42,242 nt of DNA from Alphaproteobacteria bacterium (GCA_005884765.1 VAZV01000191.1:1-42242), one strand, 5' to 3'. Positions 32,813-41,603 are shown, counted from the first letter of the stretch. The notes: generated from the sequence alone by a model not told the origin. Program-made: numbers and translations.

Positions 32813-33649
32813 TCACTGCCTCTTCTGCTGCGGTCTTCGCGGCGGCGCTGGCGCAACGGCCTCGCCCGCGGCACCGAGTTTGCCGGCCATCCTGGCGGCG
32901 GCCTGACTGATGTCAACCAGCGTGCGCCTTCCTTCCTCCATCAATACGCCCGAGCGCTTGTCGAAGCTGTCGGCGAGTTCGTGGATCGTCTGCACTTTCT
33001 GCAGCAGGTCATCGGCCTGACCGTCGGCGAGACCCGGCATGACGCCGTCGATCCTGGTAAAGACATTGTCGATGCCGGCGAAGGCCGCATCAGCCTTTGC
33101 CAACACGCTGTCGATCGCCTCGCCCTTGCTCTTCAATGACGCGGTATAGGTCTCGAACGAGAGCAATCCGTCCTTGATCGTCGTCTCGTTGTTGATCAGA
33201 AGCCGGTCGACACTATGCAGGGAATCGCGAATCGACTCCACGTCGTGAAGGTCGGCGGTCAAGACCGGAACGCCGTCTTCATCCAGCGGCACCGGGGGTG
33301 CCGCGGCAGCGCCGCCGACGAGCGAGATCGCGGCGACACCGGTCAGGCCCAGGAATTCGATGCCGACGACGGTATCTTTCCGGATCGGCGCGGTATTATC
33401 GAGCATGACCTCCGCCACGATCTTGCGCGGGCTTTCCAGCTTGATCGACCTGATTTCGCCAGCCTGGATGCCGTCGAAGTTCACGCTGCCGCCCCGGCGC
33501 AGTCCGCTCGCGGAGCCGCCGTCGAACACGATGCGCAGCGGACTTCGCGCCTGCACGCTGCGGATTTTCTGGAAGGCAAGAAAGCCCGTGAACCCCGCGG
33601 CGATCACCGCGAGCGTCGTGGTTCCGATCATCAGGTTCGTGGCCCGCAT
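32813..33649 (-). CDS. MCE-domain (MlaD-like) lipid transport protein
   Basis: This is a 278-residue protein with one N-terminal membrane helix (about 5-27, MIGTTTLAVIAAGFTGFLAF) and an MCE domain at about 38-118 (VFDGGSASGLRRGGSVNFDG, I-E-F-L-G-L-T-G-V-A-A-I-S-L). A helical coiled-coil-like region follows, and a proline-rich tail. MCE proteins form periplasmic rings that move lipids between membranes, usually with an MlaE permease and MlaF ATPase, neither of which is here. I start at 33649 (MRATNLMIG); CAGGG precedes it. Confidence 0.88.
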   Translation of the reverse strand: MRATNLMIGTTTLAVIAAGFTGFLAFQKIRSVQARSPLRIVFDGGSASGLRRGGSVNFDGIQAGEIRSIKLESPRKIVAEVMLDNTAPIRKDTVVGIEFLGLTGVAAISLVGGAAAAPPVPLDEDGVPVLTADLHDVESIRDSLHSVDRLLINNETTIKDGLLSFETYTASLKSKGEAIDSVLAKADAAFAGIDNVFTRIDGVMPGLADGQADDLLQKVQTIHELADSFDKRSGVLMEEGRRTLVDISQAAARMAGKLGAAGEAVAPAPPRRPQQKRQ

Positions 33650-33803
33650 GCCCTGATTGTATGGGCAAAGCACAACGAAAAAAAGCGAAATGCCGACCTG
33701 CGCAAAGCGCAATTGCGGCTGCTTGACAGCACTGGGCGCTGGCGCCACGCTTGCTGCAAGCTCTGCCGCCTAAGGCAAAACAGGAGCAACGGAGGAAAAT
33801 CAA

Positions 33804-34637
33804 GTGCCCAAATTGCTGAACGAGGAGCAGGTCGCCCGCTATCGCGAGCGCGGCTACCATTTTCCGATCGATGCGCTGAGCGCCAGTGAAGCCGCCTCCT
33901 TCCGCCGCAAGCTCGAGGATTATGAAGCCGCAAGCGGAGGCCCGATCAAGGCCGAGATACGTCACCGCAGCCACGTGCTGTTCCCGTGGATCGACGAGAT
34001 GATCCGCCATCCCAAGATCCTGGACGCGATCGAGGATCTGCTGGGGCCGGATATTCTGTGCTGGAACACCAGCTTCTTCATCAAGGAGGCCCATGATCCC
34101 GGCTTCGTATCCTGGCACCAGGACGCCACCTATTGGGGCTTGAGCTCCTCCGATGTCGCCACCGCCTGGATCGCGATGTCGCCGGCCAACAGAATTTCGG
34201 GCTGCATGAAGTTCATCGCCGGAACGCACAAGAGCCAAGTGAAGCACCAGGACACCTTCGACCAGAACAATCTGCTCACCCGCGGCCAGGAGATCGCGGT
34301 CGAAGTCGACGAGACGCAGGCCGTCCACGTCGAATTGAGGCCGGGCCAGGCCTCGCTGCATCATGTGCTGTTGTTCCACGGATCGGAGCCGAACCGCTCC
34401 AATGAACGCCGCATCGGGCTCGCCATCCGTTACATCCCCACTCATCTTAAGCAGGCCGTGGGTCACCGGGATTGGGCCACGCTGGTGCGCGGCAAGGATA
34501 CCTATCGCAACTTCGAGCCGGCGCATGTGCCCAAGCGCGACCTCGAGCCCGAGGCCCTGGCGTTTCACCGGATGGTCTCCGAAGAGCAGGTCAAGGTGCT
34601 CTATCGCGGCACCGGCAAGACCGCCTACCGGGCGTAG
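33804..34637 (+). CDS. Phytanoyl-CoA dioxygenase (PhyH) family protein
   Basis: This is a 277-residue Fe(II)/2-oxoglutarate-dependent oxygenase. The iron ligands are His105 and Asp107 in W-H-Q-D-A-T-Y-W and probably His192 in FHGSEPN. An arginine for 2-oxoglutarate lies in ERRIGLAIRYIP just after. It starts at GTG 33804 behind GGAGG (33791-33795). Family members hydroxylate acyl-CoAs, small amines or natural products; the substrate here is unknown. It converges with the livF end, 8 bases between stops. Confidence 0.92.
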   Translation: MPKLLNEEQVARYRERGYHFPIDALSASEAASFRRKLEDYEAASGGPIKAEIRHRSHVLFPWIDEMIRHPKILDAIEDLLGPDILCWNTSFFIKEAHDPGFVSWHQDATYWGLSSSDVATAWIAMSPANRISGCMKFIAGTHKSQVKHQDTFDQNNLLTRGQEIAVEVDETQAVHVELRPGQASLHHVLLFHGSEPNRSNERRIGLAIRYIPTHLKQAVGHRDWATLVRGKDTYRNFEPAHVPKRDLEPEALAFHRMVSEEQVKVLYRGTGKTAYRA

Positions 34638-34645
34638 CTGCAATC

Positions 34646-35368
34646 TCACGTCAGCGTCCATTCCTCGGCGCTGGCGCCGGCCAATGCACGGACGCGGGCA
34701 TCATCGGCGGCAAGTTCGCGCGCCGTGCCGGAATAGACCACGGCGCCGTCATCCAGCACATAGGCGTCGTCGGCAATTTCCAGGCTCATCCGCGCGTTCT
34801 GCTCGACCAGGAGGACCGAAATCCCCTCGGCCTTCATCTGCTGGACGATGCGAAACACCTCGCGCACGATCAGCGGCGCCAATCCCTGCGACGGCTCATC
34901 GAGGATCAACAGCCGCGGATTGAGCAAGAGCGCGCGCGCGATCGACAGCATCTCCTGCTCGCCGCCGGAGAGCTGGCGGCCGCGATTCTGCTTGCGCTCG
35001 GCCAGGCGCGGGAAAAGCTTGTAGATCCGCTCGATGGTCCAGGGGCCGCCGCGCTCGAGCGGTACTTTGAGATTTTCCTCGACGCTGAGATTGGCGAAGA
35101 TGCGCCGGCCTTCGGGCACATAGCCGACGCCGTGGGCGGCGATGCGGAAGGTCGGCCAACGCGTCGTATCCTCGCCGAAAATCGTGATCTTGCCTTCGCG
35201 CGCTTGTGTCAGGCCCATCAGGCTGCGCAGCGTCGTGGTCTTGCCGGCGCCGTTGCGCCCGAGCAGCGCGGTGATCCGGCCCTCGGCGACTTCAAGGCTG
35301 ACGCCATGCAGGATATGACTCTTGCCGTAGTAGGTGTGCAGGCCTTCGGCTGATAGTGCGGATGTCAT
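34646..35368 (-). CDS. livF: Branched-chain amino acid ABC transporter ATP-binding protein LivF
   Basis: This is a 240-residue cytoplasmic ATPase. Walker A is G-R-N-G-A-G-K-T-T near residue 37, the signature is Q-L-S-G-G-E-Q near 132, and Walker B is L-L-I-L-D-E-P-S-Q-G-L-A-P. The switch histidine position reads V-E-Q-N, with the usual LivF replacement of His by Gln/Asn-type residues. It is the last gene of the liv run, with a 4-base ATGA overlap with livG. Confidence 0.95.
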   Translation of the reverse strand: MTSALSAEGLHTYYGKSHILHGVSLEVAEGRITALLGRNGAGKTTTLRSLMGLTQAREGKITIFGEDTTRWPTFRIAAHGVGYVPEGRRIFANLSVEENLKVPLERGGPWTIERIYKLFPRLAERKQNRGRQLSGGEQEMLSIARALLLNPRLLILDEPSQGLAPLIVREVFRIVQQMKAEGISVLLVEQNARMSLEIADDAYVLDDGAVVYSGTARELAADDARVRALAGASAEEWTLT

Positions 35369-36114
35369 GCGGCGGTGCCCAGATAGGCGGCCTGAACGGC
35401 CTCGTTGGCAGCGATTTCCTTGGGCGTGCCCTGCGCCAGCATCTTGCCCTGGTCGAGCACGCAGATGCGGTCGGCGAGATGAAACACGACCCGCATGTCG
35501 TGCTCGATCAGCACGATGGTGTAATTGCTATCGCGGTGCAGCCGGCGGATCAGCTGGGTGATCTGGTAGGTTTCCTGGTCGCCCATCCCCGCGGTTGGCT
35601 CGTCGAGCAGCAACAGATGCGGCTTCAGCGACAGCGCCATGGCGATTTCAGCGGCCCGCTGGTCGCCATGCGAGAGTTCGCCGACCAGCCGATTGGTCTT
35701 GGTTTCGAGCGCCACCAGCTTGAGCGTGTCCTCGACGTGCCGGTGGATTTTCGCGGCTTCCGCGCGATTGATCCAGGGCCGCAAGCGGTAGCCGCCCGCC
35801 ACCTCGGCGGCGATCCGGACGTTTTCGAACACGTTGAGCTCGGGAAAGATCTCGGTGATCTGAAAGGTTCGCGCCATGCCGCGCCTGACGCGCTCGTGGG
35901 TCGCTAGCCGGGTGATGTCCTGGCCATCGAAGCTGATCGTGCCCGAGGTCGGCGGGAAATACCCTGAGATCAGGTTGAAGAACGTCGTCTTGCCGGCGCC
36001 GTTCGGCCCGATGATCGCGCACAGCTCGCCCCGCGCCACGTTGAGCGAGACGTCGCGCACCGCGACCAGGTTGCCGAACCGCTTGGTGACGTTGTTGATC
36101 TGAAGAACGTTCAC
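35365..36114 (-). CDS. livG: Branched-chain amino acid ABC transporter ATP-binding protein LivG
   Basis: This is a 249-residue ATPase. Walker A is G-P-N-G-A-G-K-T-T-F-F-N, the signature region is E-L-S-H-G-D-Q-R (variant of LSxGxQ, typical of LivG) and Walker B is L-L-L-L-D-E-P-T-A-G-M. The switch histidine is in V-L-I-E-H-D-M. I choose GTG 36114 (VNVLQINNV) because it overlaps the livM stop in GTGA; the frame is open much further upstream but that part lies inside livM. Confidence 0.95.
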   Translation of the reverse strand: MNVLQINNVTKRFGNLVAVRDVSLNVARGELCAIIGPNGAGKTTFFNLISGYFPPTSGTISFDGQDITRLATHERVRRGMARTFQITEIFPELNVFENVRIAAEVAGGYRLRPWINRAEAAKIHRHVEDTLKLVALETKTNRLVGELSHGDQRAAEIAMALSLKPHLLLLDEPTAGMGDQETYQITQLIRRLHRDSNYTIVLIEHDMRVVFHLADRICVLDQGKMLAQGTPKEIAANEAVQAAYLGTAA

Positions 36115-37064
36115 GCCTTGCTCCGTTGAAAGAAGCCAAGCAGCCCGCGCGGGAAGAACAGCACCACCAGGACAAACAACAGCCCTACGAACGACATCCA
36201 GTTCACCGTGACGCTCGACAGGTAATCCTGCAGCACCACGAACACAGTGGCCCCCAACAGCGGGCCCCAGAAAGAGCGCATGCCGCCCATCACCGCCATC
36301 ATCACGAAATCGCCGGACTGGCTGTAGTGCAGCCCTCGTGGATCGGCGAAGTTGTTGACCAGCGCGTATAGTGCGCCGGCAAACCCCATGAAGAAGCAGG
36401 ACAGCGTGAATGCAATCCAGATGTGGCGCTCCACGGGAATGCCGAGGAAGCGGGAGCGACGCTCGTTCTCGCGGATCGCGATCATGGTGCGGCCGAACGG
36501 GGAGCGCAGGATGAATCCCATGACGCCGACGGCCAGCGCAAAGCAAAACAGGACGAAATAGTAGAAGCTGTTGGCGCTGGAGAGAATGTCGAGCTTGAAG
36601 GCGCCGAGATCGATCGGTTGGCGCGAGAAGCCGCGCAAGCCGTCGTCGCCGCCGGTCAGCGAACTCCACTGGAACGCGATGTAATAGAACACCTGCCCGA
36701 ACGCGATCGTCACCATCGCGAAATAGACGCCGCGCCGCCGTACGATGAGTAGCCCAAGGATCGCACCGCAGAGGCCGCCGAGCAGCATGCCCGCGACGAG
36801 GGCGAGCGGCGTGCTTAGCGCGAGAAATTTCAGCGTCAGCCCGGCGCCATAGGCGCCGAGGCCGAAATAGGCGGCGTGGCCGAACGACAGCACGCCGGTG
36901 AATCCCAACAGGAAATTCAGCGACATCGCGGCGAGGCCCAGCACCAGGACGCGGGTAGCGAGCGCCGTATAGCCGCCGAGCGGCGCCATCCAGTAGGGCG
37001 CGAGCAATAGGGCAACCCAGATCGCGGCCAGCACGATCAGCTTGCGGGTGTGTTCGGCTTTCAA
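36111..37064 (-). CDS. livM: Branched-chain amino acid ABC transporter permease LivM
   Basis: This is a 317-residue permease with about 8-10 membrane helices. Conserved pieces are N-F-L-L-G-F-T-G-V-L-S-F-G-H-A-A-Y-F-G, the V-R-R-R-G-V-Y-F-A-M-V-T-I-A-F-G-Q segment and the cytoplasmic A-I-R-E-N-E-R-R-S coupling loop. It overlaps livH by 4 bases (ATGA) upstream and livG downstream. Confidence 0.95.
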   Translation of the reverse strand: MKAEHTRKLIVLAAIWVALLLAPYWMAPLGGYTALATRVLVLGLAAMSLNFLLGFTGVLSFGHAAYFGLGAYGAGLTLKFLALSTPLALVAGMLLGGLCGAILGLLIVRRRGVYFAMVTIAFGQVFYYIAFQWSSLTGGDDGLRGFSRQPIDLGAFKLDILSSANSFYYFVLFCFALAVGVMGFILRSPFGRTMIAIRENERRSRFLGIPVERHIWIAFTLSCFFMGFAGALYALVNNFADPRGLHYSQSGDFVMMAVMGGMRSFWGPLLGATVFVVLQDYLSSVTVNWMSFVGLLFVLVVLFFPRGLLGFFQRSKA

Positions 37065-37933
37065 CTCATCATTCCTTCTTCACCGAACAATCCGCGCGGG
37101 CGCGTCAAGAGGATCACCGCCATCATGACGTAGATCACGGCCTCGCTGGCGGCCGGAAAAAACACGGCCGTGACGCCTGAGGCGACGCCGATCAAAAGAC
37201 CGCCTATCAACGTGCCCGGCAGGCTGCCGATACCGCCGACGATGATGGCGATGAAGCTCGGCATCAAAAGCCCGGTGCCCATGGTGGGTTCCAGACCGAG
37301 TTGCCCGGCCGCCAGCACGCCGGAAAGGCCGGCCAGAAAAATTCCGACCGCGAAGTTGAGCGAGCGCAGCATCCCCACATTGATCCCGAGTGCAGCGACC
37401 GTCTCCAGGTCGAGCGTGCCGGCGCGGATGCGAACGCCGAGGCGGGTATAGCGCAACAGCAGGAACAACAACGCCACCGCGATCATCACCACCACCACCA
37501 TGAACAGGCGATAGCCGGTGATGAAGAACAGATCGTTGCTCAACGGTTGCGCCAGAAAGGCCGGGATGGTGACCGGCTTGCCCTGCGGGCCCCAGATGAA
37601 ACGGGTGCCGTCCTCGATCATGAAGGCCAGGCCGAACGTAAGCAGCAGGCTGTAGAGCGGATCGCGCCCGTAGAGCGGGCGGATCAGCACGCGTTCGACC
37701 GCGAGCCCGATGATGGCGGTGAGCGGCGGCGCCAGCAGCAGCGCGCCCCAGAAGCCGATATAGGGCGTGATCGTGTAGGCGATGTAGCCGCCGATCACGA
37801 GGAATCCGCCATGGGCGAAATTGATGACGTTGCTCAGGTTGAGAATCAGCGAAAGGCCGAGCGCCATCAGCACGTAGAAGGCGCCAATGATGAGCCCGTT
37901 GGTGACATTGAACAGGAGAAGCTGCGTCATCAT
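37061..37933 (-). CDS. livH: Branched-chain amino acid ABC transporter permease LivH
   Basis: This is a 290-residue permease with about 8 helices. The landmarks are GAFYVLMALGLSLILNLSNV with N-F-A-H-G (early helices), P-L-Y-G-R-D-P-L-Y-S-L-L-L-T-F-G, and the coupling-loop region with ALGINV and FLAGLSGVLAA. Either of two adjacent ATGs at the start could be used. The gene is 75 bases after the stop of the nearer binding-protein gene. Confidence 0.95.
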   Translation of the reverse strand: MMTQLLLFNVTNGLIIGAFYVLMALGLSLILNLSNVINFAHGGFLVIGGYIAYTITPYIGFWGALLLAPPLTAIIGLAVERVLIRPLYGRDPLYSLLLTFGLAFMIEDGTRFIWGPQGKPVTIPAFLAQPLSNDLFFITGYRLFMVVVVMIAVALLFLLLRYTRLGVRIRAGTLDLETVAALGINVGMLRSLNFAVGIFLAGLSGVLAAGQLGLEPTMGTGLLMPSFIAIIVGGIGSLPGTLIGGLLIGVASGVTAVFFPAASEAVIYVMMAVILLTRPRGLFGEEGMMS

Positions 37934-38008
37934 TCACCGAATAGGAAATACGTGAATCTGATCCGGGAGGCACCACACCCCCCGGATCCAGCAATAGCCG
38001 ACTTTACA

Positions 38009-39271
38009 TTATGCCGGCCACTGGATCGTGCAGCCGGTTTCGCTCACCGCAGGTGCGGTCTTGTCGCCCGGGACGACTTCGTCCACACGGTAGAGATCTT
38101 CCGGATCGTCCTTGCCCTTGGACTGCGCCTCGCCGACAAAGGCCGATGTCATCAACTGGTGATCGCCCTTGCGGTAATAGACCTTATTCGGCTGCAGCTT
38201 GACGTCATCGGGCAACTCAAAGTCCTCCAGCGCGGCGGCGAGCTTCACCGCGTCGGTCGTCTTCTCCTTGTTCGCGACGAGTGCAAAGCTCATCGCTGAG
38301 GTGTAGCCGAACCAGTGCCGCGCGGTCGGCACATTGCCGTTGTTGACCTTTCGGATATCGGCGACGAATTTTTCGACGCCGGGAACACCCGGCTGCTTCC
38401 AGTACCATTCGAACATCCAGACACCGACGCGCGCTTCCGGCGGCAGTGCCGCCAGCGATTCCAGCTCCTGCTGCGTCCCCGCCACGTGGATCTGCTTGTT
38501 GAGGCCGAACTGCACCACCTGCTTGAGGCAGTTGATCATGTCGGAGCCTTGCACCAAAAGGATCAGCACGTCCGGATTGGCTGCGCGCGCCTTGATCAGG
38601 TAGGCGGAGAAATCCGTGGTGCCGAGCGGCGTCAGCTCGTTGCCGGTGACAGTGCCGCCGAGCTTCTTCAGATCATCGGTGCAGGCGTCATAGAGCGTGT
38701 GGCCGAAGGCGTAATCGGGCGTGATGAAATGCCATTTCTTGCCGTATTTGGTGAACAAGACATTCGATACCGAATTGGCTTCCATCCGCGTCGTGTTGCA
38801 GACGCGGAACACATTCCACTTGCAATCCTTGCCGGTGATCGAATCGGTGTGGCCGCCGGACACGATGTGCAGGATCCTCTTTTCCGCGGTGACCTGGGCA
38901 ATCGCGGCCGCGATGCCTGAGTTAACGTCGCCGATGATGAAGTTGACCTGGTCGCGCTCGATCAGCTTGCGCGCCTTCTGCACGCCGGTGCCGACGTCAT
39001 TGGCGGAATCCTCCACCAGCAACTCGACCTGGCGTCCGAGCATGCCGCCTTTGGCGTTGATCTGTTCGATCGCGAGCTTGGCTCCCATCACTTCGTTGCC
39101 GGCGGGCGCCGCGTAGACGCCGGTGAGAGGATCGACCATGCCGATCTTGATCGGCGTCTCGCCGCGCGCCTGGATAATGAAAGGCGACGCCACCTGCAAT
39201 GCGCCCAGCGCCGCGGCGCCTTTCAGGAGTTTGCGGCGGTCGAATCTCGGATTGAAAATCAGCGATGTCAT
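38009..39271 (-). CDS. ABC transporter substrate-binding protein (Leu/Ile/Val-type), copy 1
   Basis: This is a 420-residue periplasmic binding protein of the Peripla_BP_6 class. The N-terminal signal carries twin arginines (F-D-R-R-K-L-L-K-G, then a hydrophobic A-A-A-L-G-A-L core), typical for Tat export. The mature part starts near E-T-P-I-K-I-G. Conserved regions are V-D-P-L-T-G-V-Y, ELLVEDSANDVGTGVQKARK, IIGDVNSGIAAAIAQVT and a C-terminal G-C-T-I-Q-W-P-A. It lies directly upstream of livH and downstream of a paralogue, so it probably delivers its ligand to LivHMGF. The ligand may be an amino acid, amide or organic acid. Confidence 0.92.
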   Translation of the reverse strand: MTSLIFNPRFDRRKLLKGAAALGALQVASPFIIQARGETPIKIGMVDPLTGVYAAPAGNEVMGAKLAIEQINAKGGMLGRQVELLVEDSANDVGTGVQKARKLIERDQVNFIIGDVNSGIAAAIAQVTAEKRILHIVSGGHTDSITGKDCKWNVFRVCNTTRMEANSVSNVLFTKYGKKWHFITPDYAFGHTLYDACTDDLKKLGGTVTGNELTPLGTTDFSAYLIKARAANPDVLILLVQGSDMINCLKQVVQFGLNKQIHVAGTQQELESLAALPPEARVGVWMFEWYWKQPGVPGVEKFVADIRKVNNGNVPTARHWFGYTSAMSFALVANKEKTTDAVKLAAALEDFELPDDVKLQPNKVYYRKGDHQLMTSAFVGEAQSKGKDDPEDLYRVDEVVPGDKTAPAVSETGCTIQWPA

Positions 39272-39306
39272 GAGCTTCCCTTATGGTTTGTTACGTTTCT
39301 TCGTTT

Positions 39307-39459
39307 CGTCATTGCGAGGAGCCACCGGGTCTCGCCTTCGGCGAGCCCGATGACAGGCTCCGCGACGAAGCAATCCAGAGTGGTGTTCGGGACTCTGGAT
39401 TGCTTCGCGGAGCCTGTCATCGGGCGCGCATTCGCGCGACCCGTTGGCTCGCAATGACG
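39307..39459. repeat. Dispersed palindromic repeat, 'cgtcattgcgag' family, longest form
   Basis: The outer arms are cgtcattgcgag (39307-39318) and ctcgcaatgacg (39448-39459). Inside, both halves carry the gagcctgtcatcggg-type insert in opposite directions (39345-39360 area and 39410-39424 area), so this is the most symmetrical copy; the copy at 4859-4978 keeps that insert on one side only. It sits between the two binding-protein genes. Confidence 0.85.
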
Positions 39460-39490
39460 AACTTCTGCTTCGTTCGGCGCGCCGACTGCA

Positions 39491-40744
39491 TCAGGCCGGC
39501 CACTGCATCTTGCAGCCGGTGGCCTCCACGGGACCTGCGGCCTTTTCGCCGGGCACGGGGTTCTTGATCGTGAACATGTTGTCGGGATCGCCCTGCGGCG
39601 GGTGCGCCTCGCCGACAAACACGGTGCTCATCAGTTCGTGGTCGCCGGCGCGATAGTCCGGCGCGCCGGGCTGCAAGGCGATCTCGGGCGGCAGCTTAAA
39701 TCCGGAAAGCGCGTGCGCGAGCTTGATCGCATCGAGGGACTTCTCCTGGTTGGCGATCAGCGCCAGCGTCTGTACCGACGCATAGCCGAACCAATTGCGT
39801 GCGGTGGCCGCGTTGCCCGTAATTTTCTTGATCGCCGTATTGAATTCCGCGACATGCGGCACCCCCGGCTGATCCCACCACCATTCCATCGTCCACCATC
39901 CGACGCGCGCGGCATCGGGCACGGCGCGGATGCTCTCCAGCTCGAACAACGCGCCGCCGACTGCCATCTGCTTGTCGAGGCCAAACTGCACGAATTGCTT
40001 CAGGCTCGAGACCTGATCGCCGCCGCCCATCACATTGATCAAGACCTGCGGGCCAAAGGCCTTGGCCTGGATCAGGTAGGACGAATAATCCGGCGTGCCT
40101 AACGGAACGAGGGAGCCGGCAGAGGTGCCTCCCACGGCCTTCAGGACCTTTTCAAAGCCGGCCTGAACCGAGTGGCCATAGGCGTAGTCGGGAGTGAGGA
40201 AGTACCATTTCTTGCCGAACTTCTCGATCAGCGTGGTCGCGATGGCATTGGCGTCCATGGTGGTGGAGTTGCAGACACGGAACACGTTCCACGAGCAGCC
40301 CGAGCCGGTAACCGCATCGGTGTGACCGCCCGAGACGACATGCAGCACCTTCTTTTCACTGGTGACCTGCGCCATCGCGATCGCGATACCGGAATTGACG
40401 TCGCCGATGATGAAGCTGACTTGGTCGCGCTCGATCAGCTTGCGCGTCTTCTGCACGCCGGTGCCGACGTCGTTGGCGGAGTCCTCGACCAGAAGCTCGA
40501 CCGGACGACCGAGAATGCCGCCCCTCTTGTTGATCTCCTCAAGGGCATATTTGGCGCCGACTACCTCGTTCTGAGCGATCGCGGCATAGACCCCTGTCAG
40601 CGGATCGACCAGCCCAATTCTAATAGGCGTTTCGCCGCGGGCCTTGATAATAAAAGGGGAAGAAAATTGCACCGCAGCAATCGCGGCGCTGGACTTTAAA
40701 AGTGTCCGCCGATCGACCGGCCAGGACCGTCGCGAGATACCCAT
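39491..40744 (-). CDS. ABC transporter substrate-binding protein (Leu/Ile/Val-type), copy 2
   Basis: This is a 417-residue periplasmic binding protein, a clear paralogue of copy 1: V-D-P-L-T-G-V-Y-A, ELLVEDSANDVGTGVQKTRK, IIGDVNSGIAIAMAQVT, V-S-G-G-H-T-D-A-V-T-G, and the ending G-C-K-M-Q-W-P-A all align without long gaps. It has its own twin-arginine signal (V-D-R-R-T-L-L-K-S). The start at 40744 (MGISRRSW) has GGGAGGAC directly upstream; the frame extends 12 codons further. It heads the minus-strand liv run. The ligand-contact region in the middle differs from copy 1, so it may bind a different compound. Confidence 0.92.
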   Translation of the reverse strand: MGISRRSWPVDRRTLLKSSAAIAAVQFSSPFIIKARGETPIRIGLVDPLTGVYAAIAQNEVVGAKYALEEINKRGGILGRPVELLVEDSANDVGTGVQKTRKLIERDQVSFIIGDVNSGIAIAMAQVTSEKKVLHVVSGGHTDAVTGSGCSWNVFRVCNSTTMDANAIATTLIEKFGKKWYFLTPDYAYGHSVQAGFEKVLKAVGGTSAGSLVPLGTPDYSSYLIQAKAFGPQVLINVMGGGDQVSSLKQFVQFGLDKQMAVGGALFELESIRAVPDAARVGWWTMEWWWDQPGVPHVAEFNTAIKKITGNAATARNWFGYASVQTLALIANQEKSLDAIKLAHALSGFKLPPEIALQPGAPDYRAGDHELMSTVFVGEAHPPQGDPDNMFTIKNPVPGEKAAGPVEATGCKMQWPA

Positions 40745-40944
40745 TCTGTCCTCCCAGACAAAGTGACTGATAGCAGGCACTCTTCGATGCCGTTATGGGT
40801 TGGAGCGTAGCCTGTCCGGTTTGCCTTTGCCAATGACCAAGCTGCGAAAATCCTGCAACCTTCGGCCTAGGCCCCTCGTGGTTAAAAACGGTCCGCCGAC
40901 CGGCGCCGGCGTTCGCGATTGAACGCCCAAGCGGTTGCAGATAT

Positions 40945-41360
40945 GAGTCCACGATGCCGCGGCGTGATTTCGCCCGGGCCATGCATGGGTTACCCTCGAA
41001 GGATAGAGGGCGCAGGGAAGGCCGGGTGCTCAGCAAGCACCCGCAGCCTCGCACGCAAACAAAAAAGCGCACGAGCGTAGTCGCCACAGGTTCGCCGAAA
41101 CAATCCGACCTTCCCTGCGCAATGGTTTACGGCTTATTCCGCGCTCTCCTCGGCGACCGGGCTTTCTTGCCACCGTCGCCTGCGGATCGCTCCACAGACT
41201 TGACGCCAGCGTCGGGGCGTCAGGACCACACGGCTTTGCCGTCCGCAACAGTGCCGCTCGTCTTGCGTCGCTGCCGCGTCCACCGCATCCCGCACCCAAC
41301 GTTCGTGACGACCGCGAAGCGCCCCTCTTGGCGAGGCGGGACGCGCAGACGATGGCGCTG
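40945..41360. repeat. Long interspersed repeat, Bradyrhizobium type
   Basis: The block around 41015-41350, with the stretch encoding (in one frame) F-R-A-L-L-G-D-R-A-F-L-P-P-S-P-A and ending near the tgacgaccgcgaagcgcccc segment, looks like a multi-copy intergenic sequence that I know from many Bradyrhizobium genomes, where it is often mis-annotated as short hypothetical proteins. This is from memory; only one copy lies in the window and the edges are approximate. Confidence 0.5.
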
Positions 41361-41401
41361 ATTTGGGGTCGTGGGCAATGCCGCACGCCTGCGGCACAAT
41401 G

Positions 41402-41452
41402 GCACGACGGGCAATTTACGCATGACGCACATGCGCAATTTGCCCGTCGTGC
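41402..41452. repeat. Long near-perfect hairpin
   Basis: The 23-base arms at 41402-41424 and 41430-41452 pair at 21 of 23 positions around a 5-base loop (acgca). The arm begins gcacgacgggcaattta. It is intergenic and could form a very stable RNA or DNA cruciform. Confidence 0.85.
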
Positions 41453-41479
41453 AAAATCAGCAACGGGATTCTTCCCTCG

Positions 41480-41603
41480 CCCCTTGTGGGAGAGGGGGTC
41501 TTCGCGAAGCGAAGGCGGGTGAGGGGTTTCTGTCCGCGGACACAGACCCCTCAACCGGCTCCATCTCGCTCCGCTCGATTGCGCCACCTTCTCCCACAAG
41601 GGG
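41480..41603. repeat. Palindromic repeat, 'ccccttgtgggaga' family
   Basis: The outer arms ccccttgtgggaga (41480-41493) and tctcccacaagggg (41590-41603) are perfect inverts. An inner pair, tgaggggt with acccctca, forms a second stem. It has the same nested-stem plan as the other repeat families in this window. It lies about 60 bases past the end of the acyl-CoA synthetase gene. Confidence 0.8.

Noticed and set aside
40954..41361. 135-codon frame that could be annotated as a hypothetical protein
   Set aside because: It lies in a repeat type known from many Bradyrhizobium genomes, has an Arg/Pro/Thr-biased composition and no good ribosome site.
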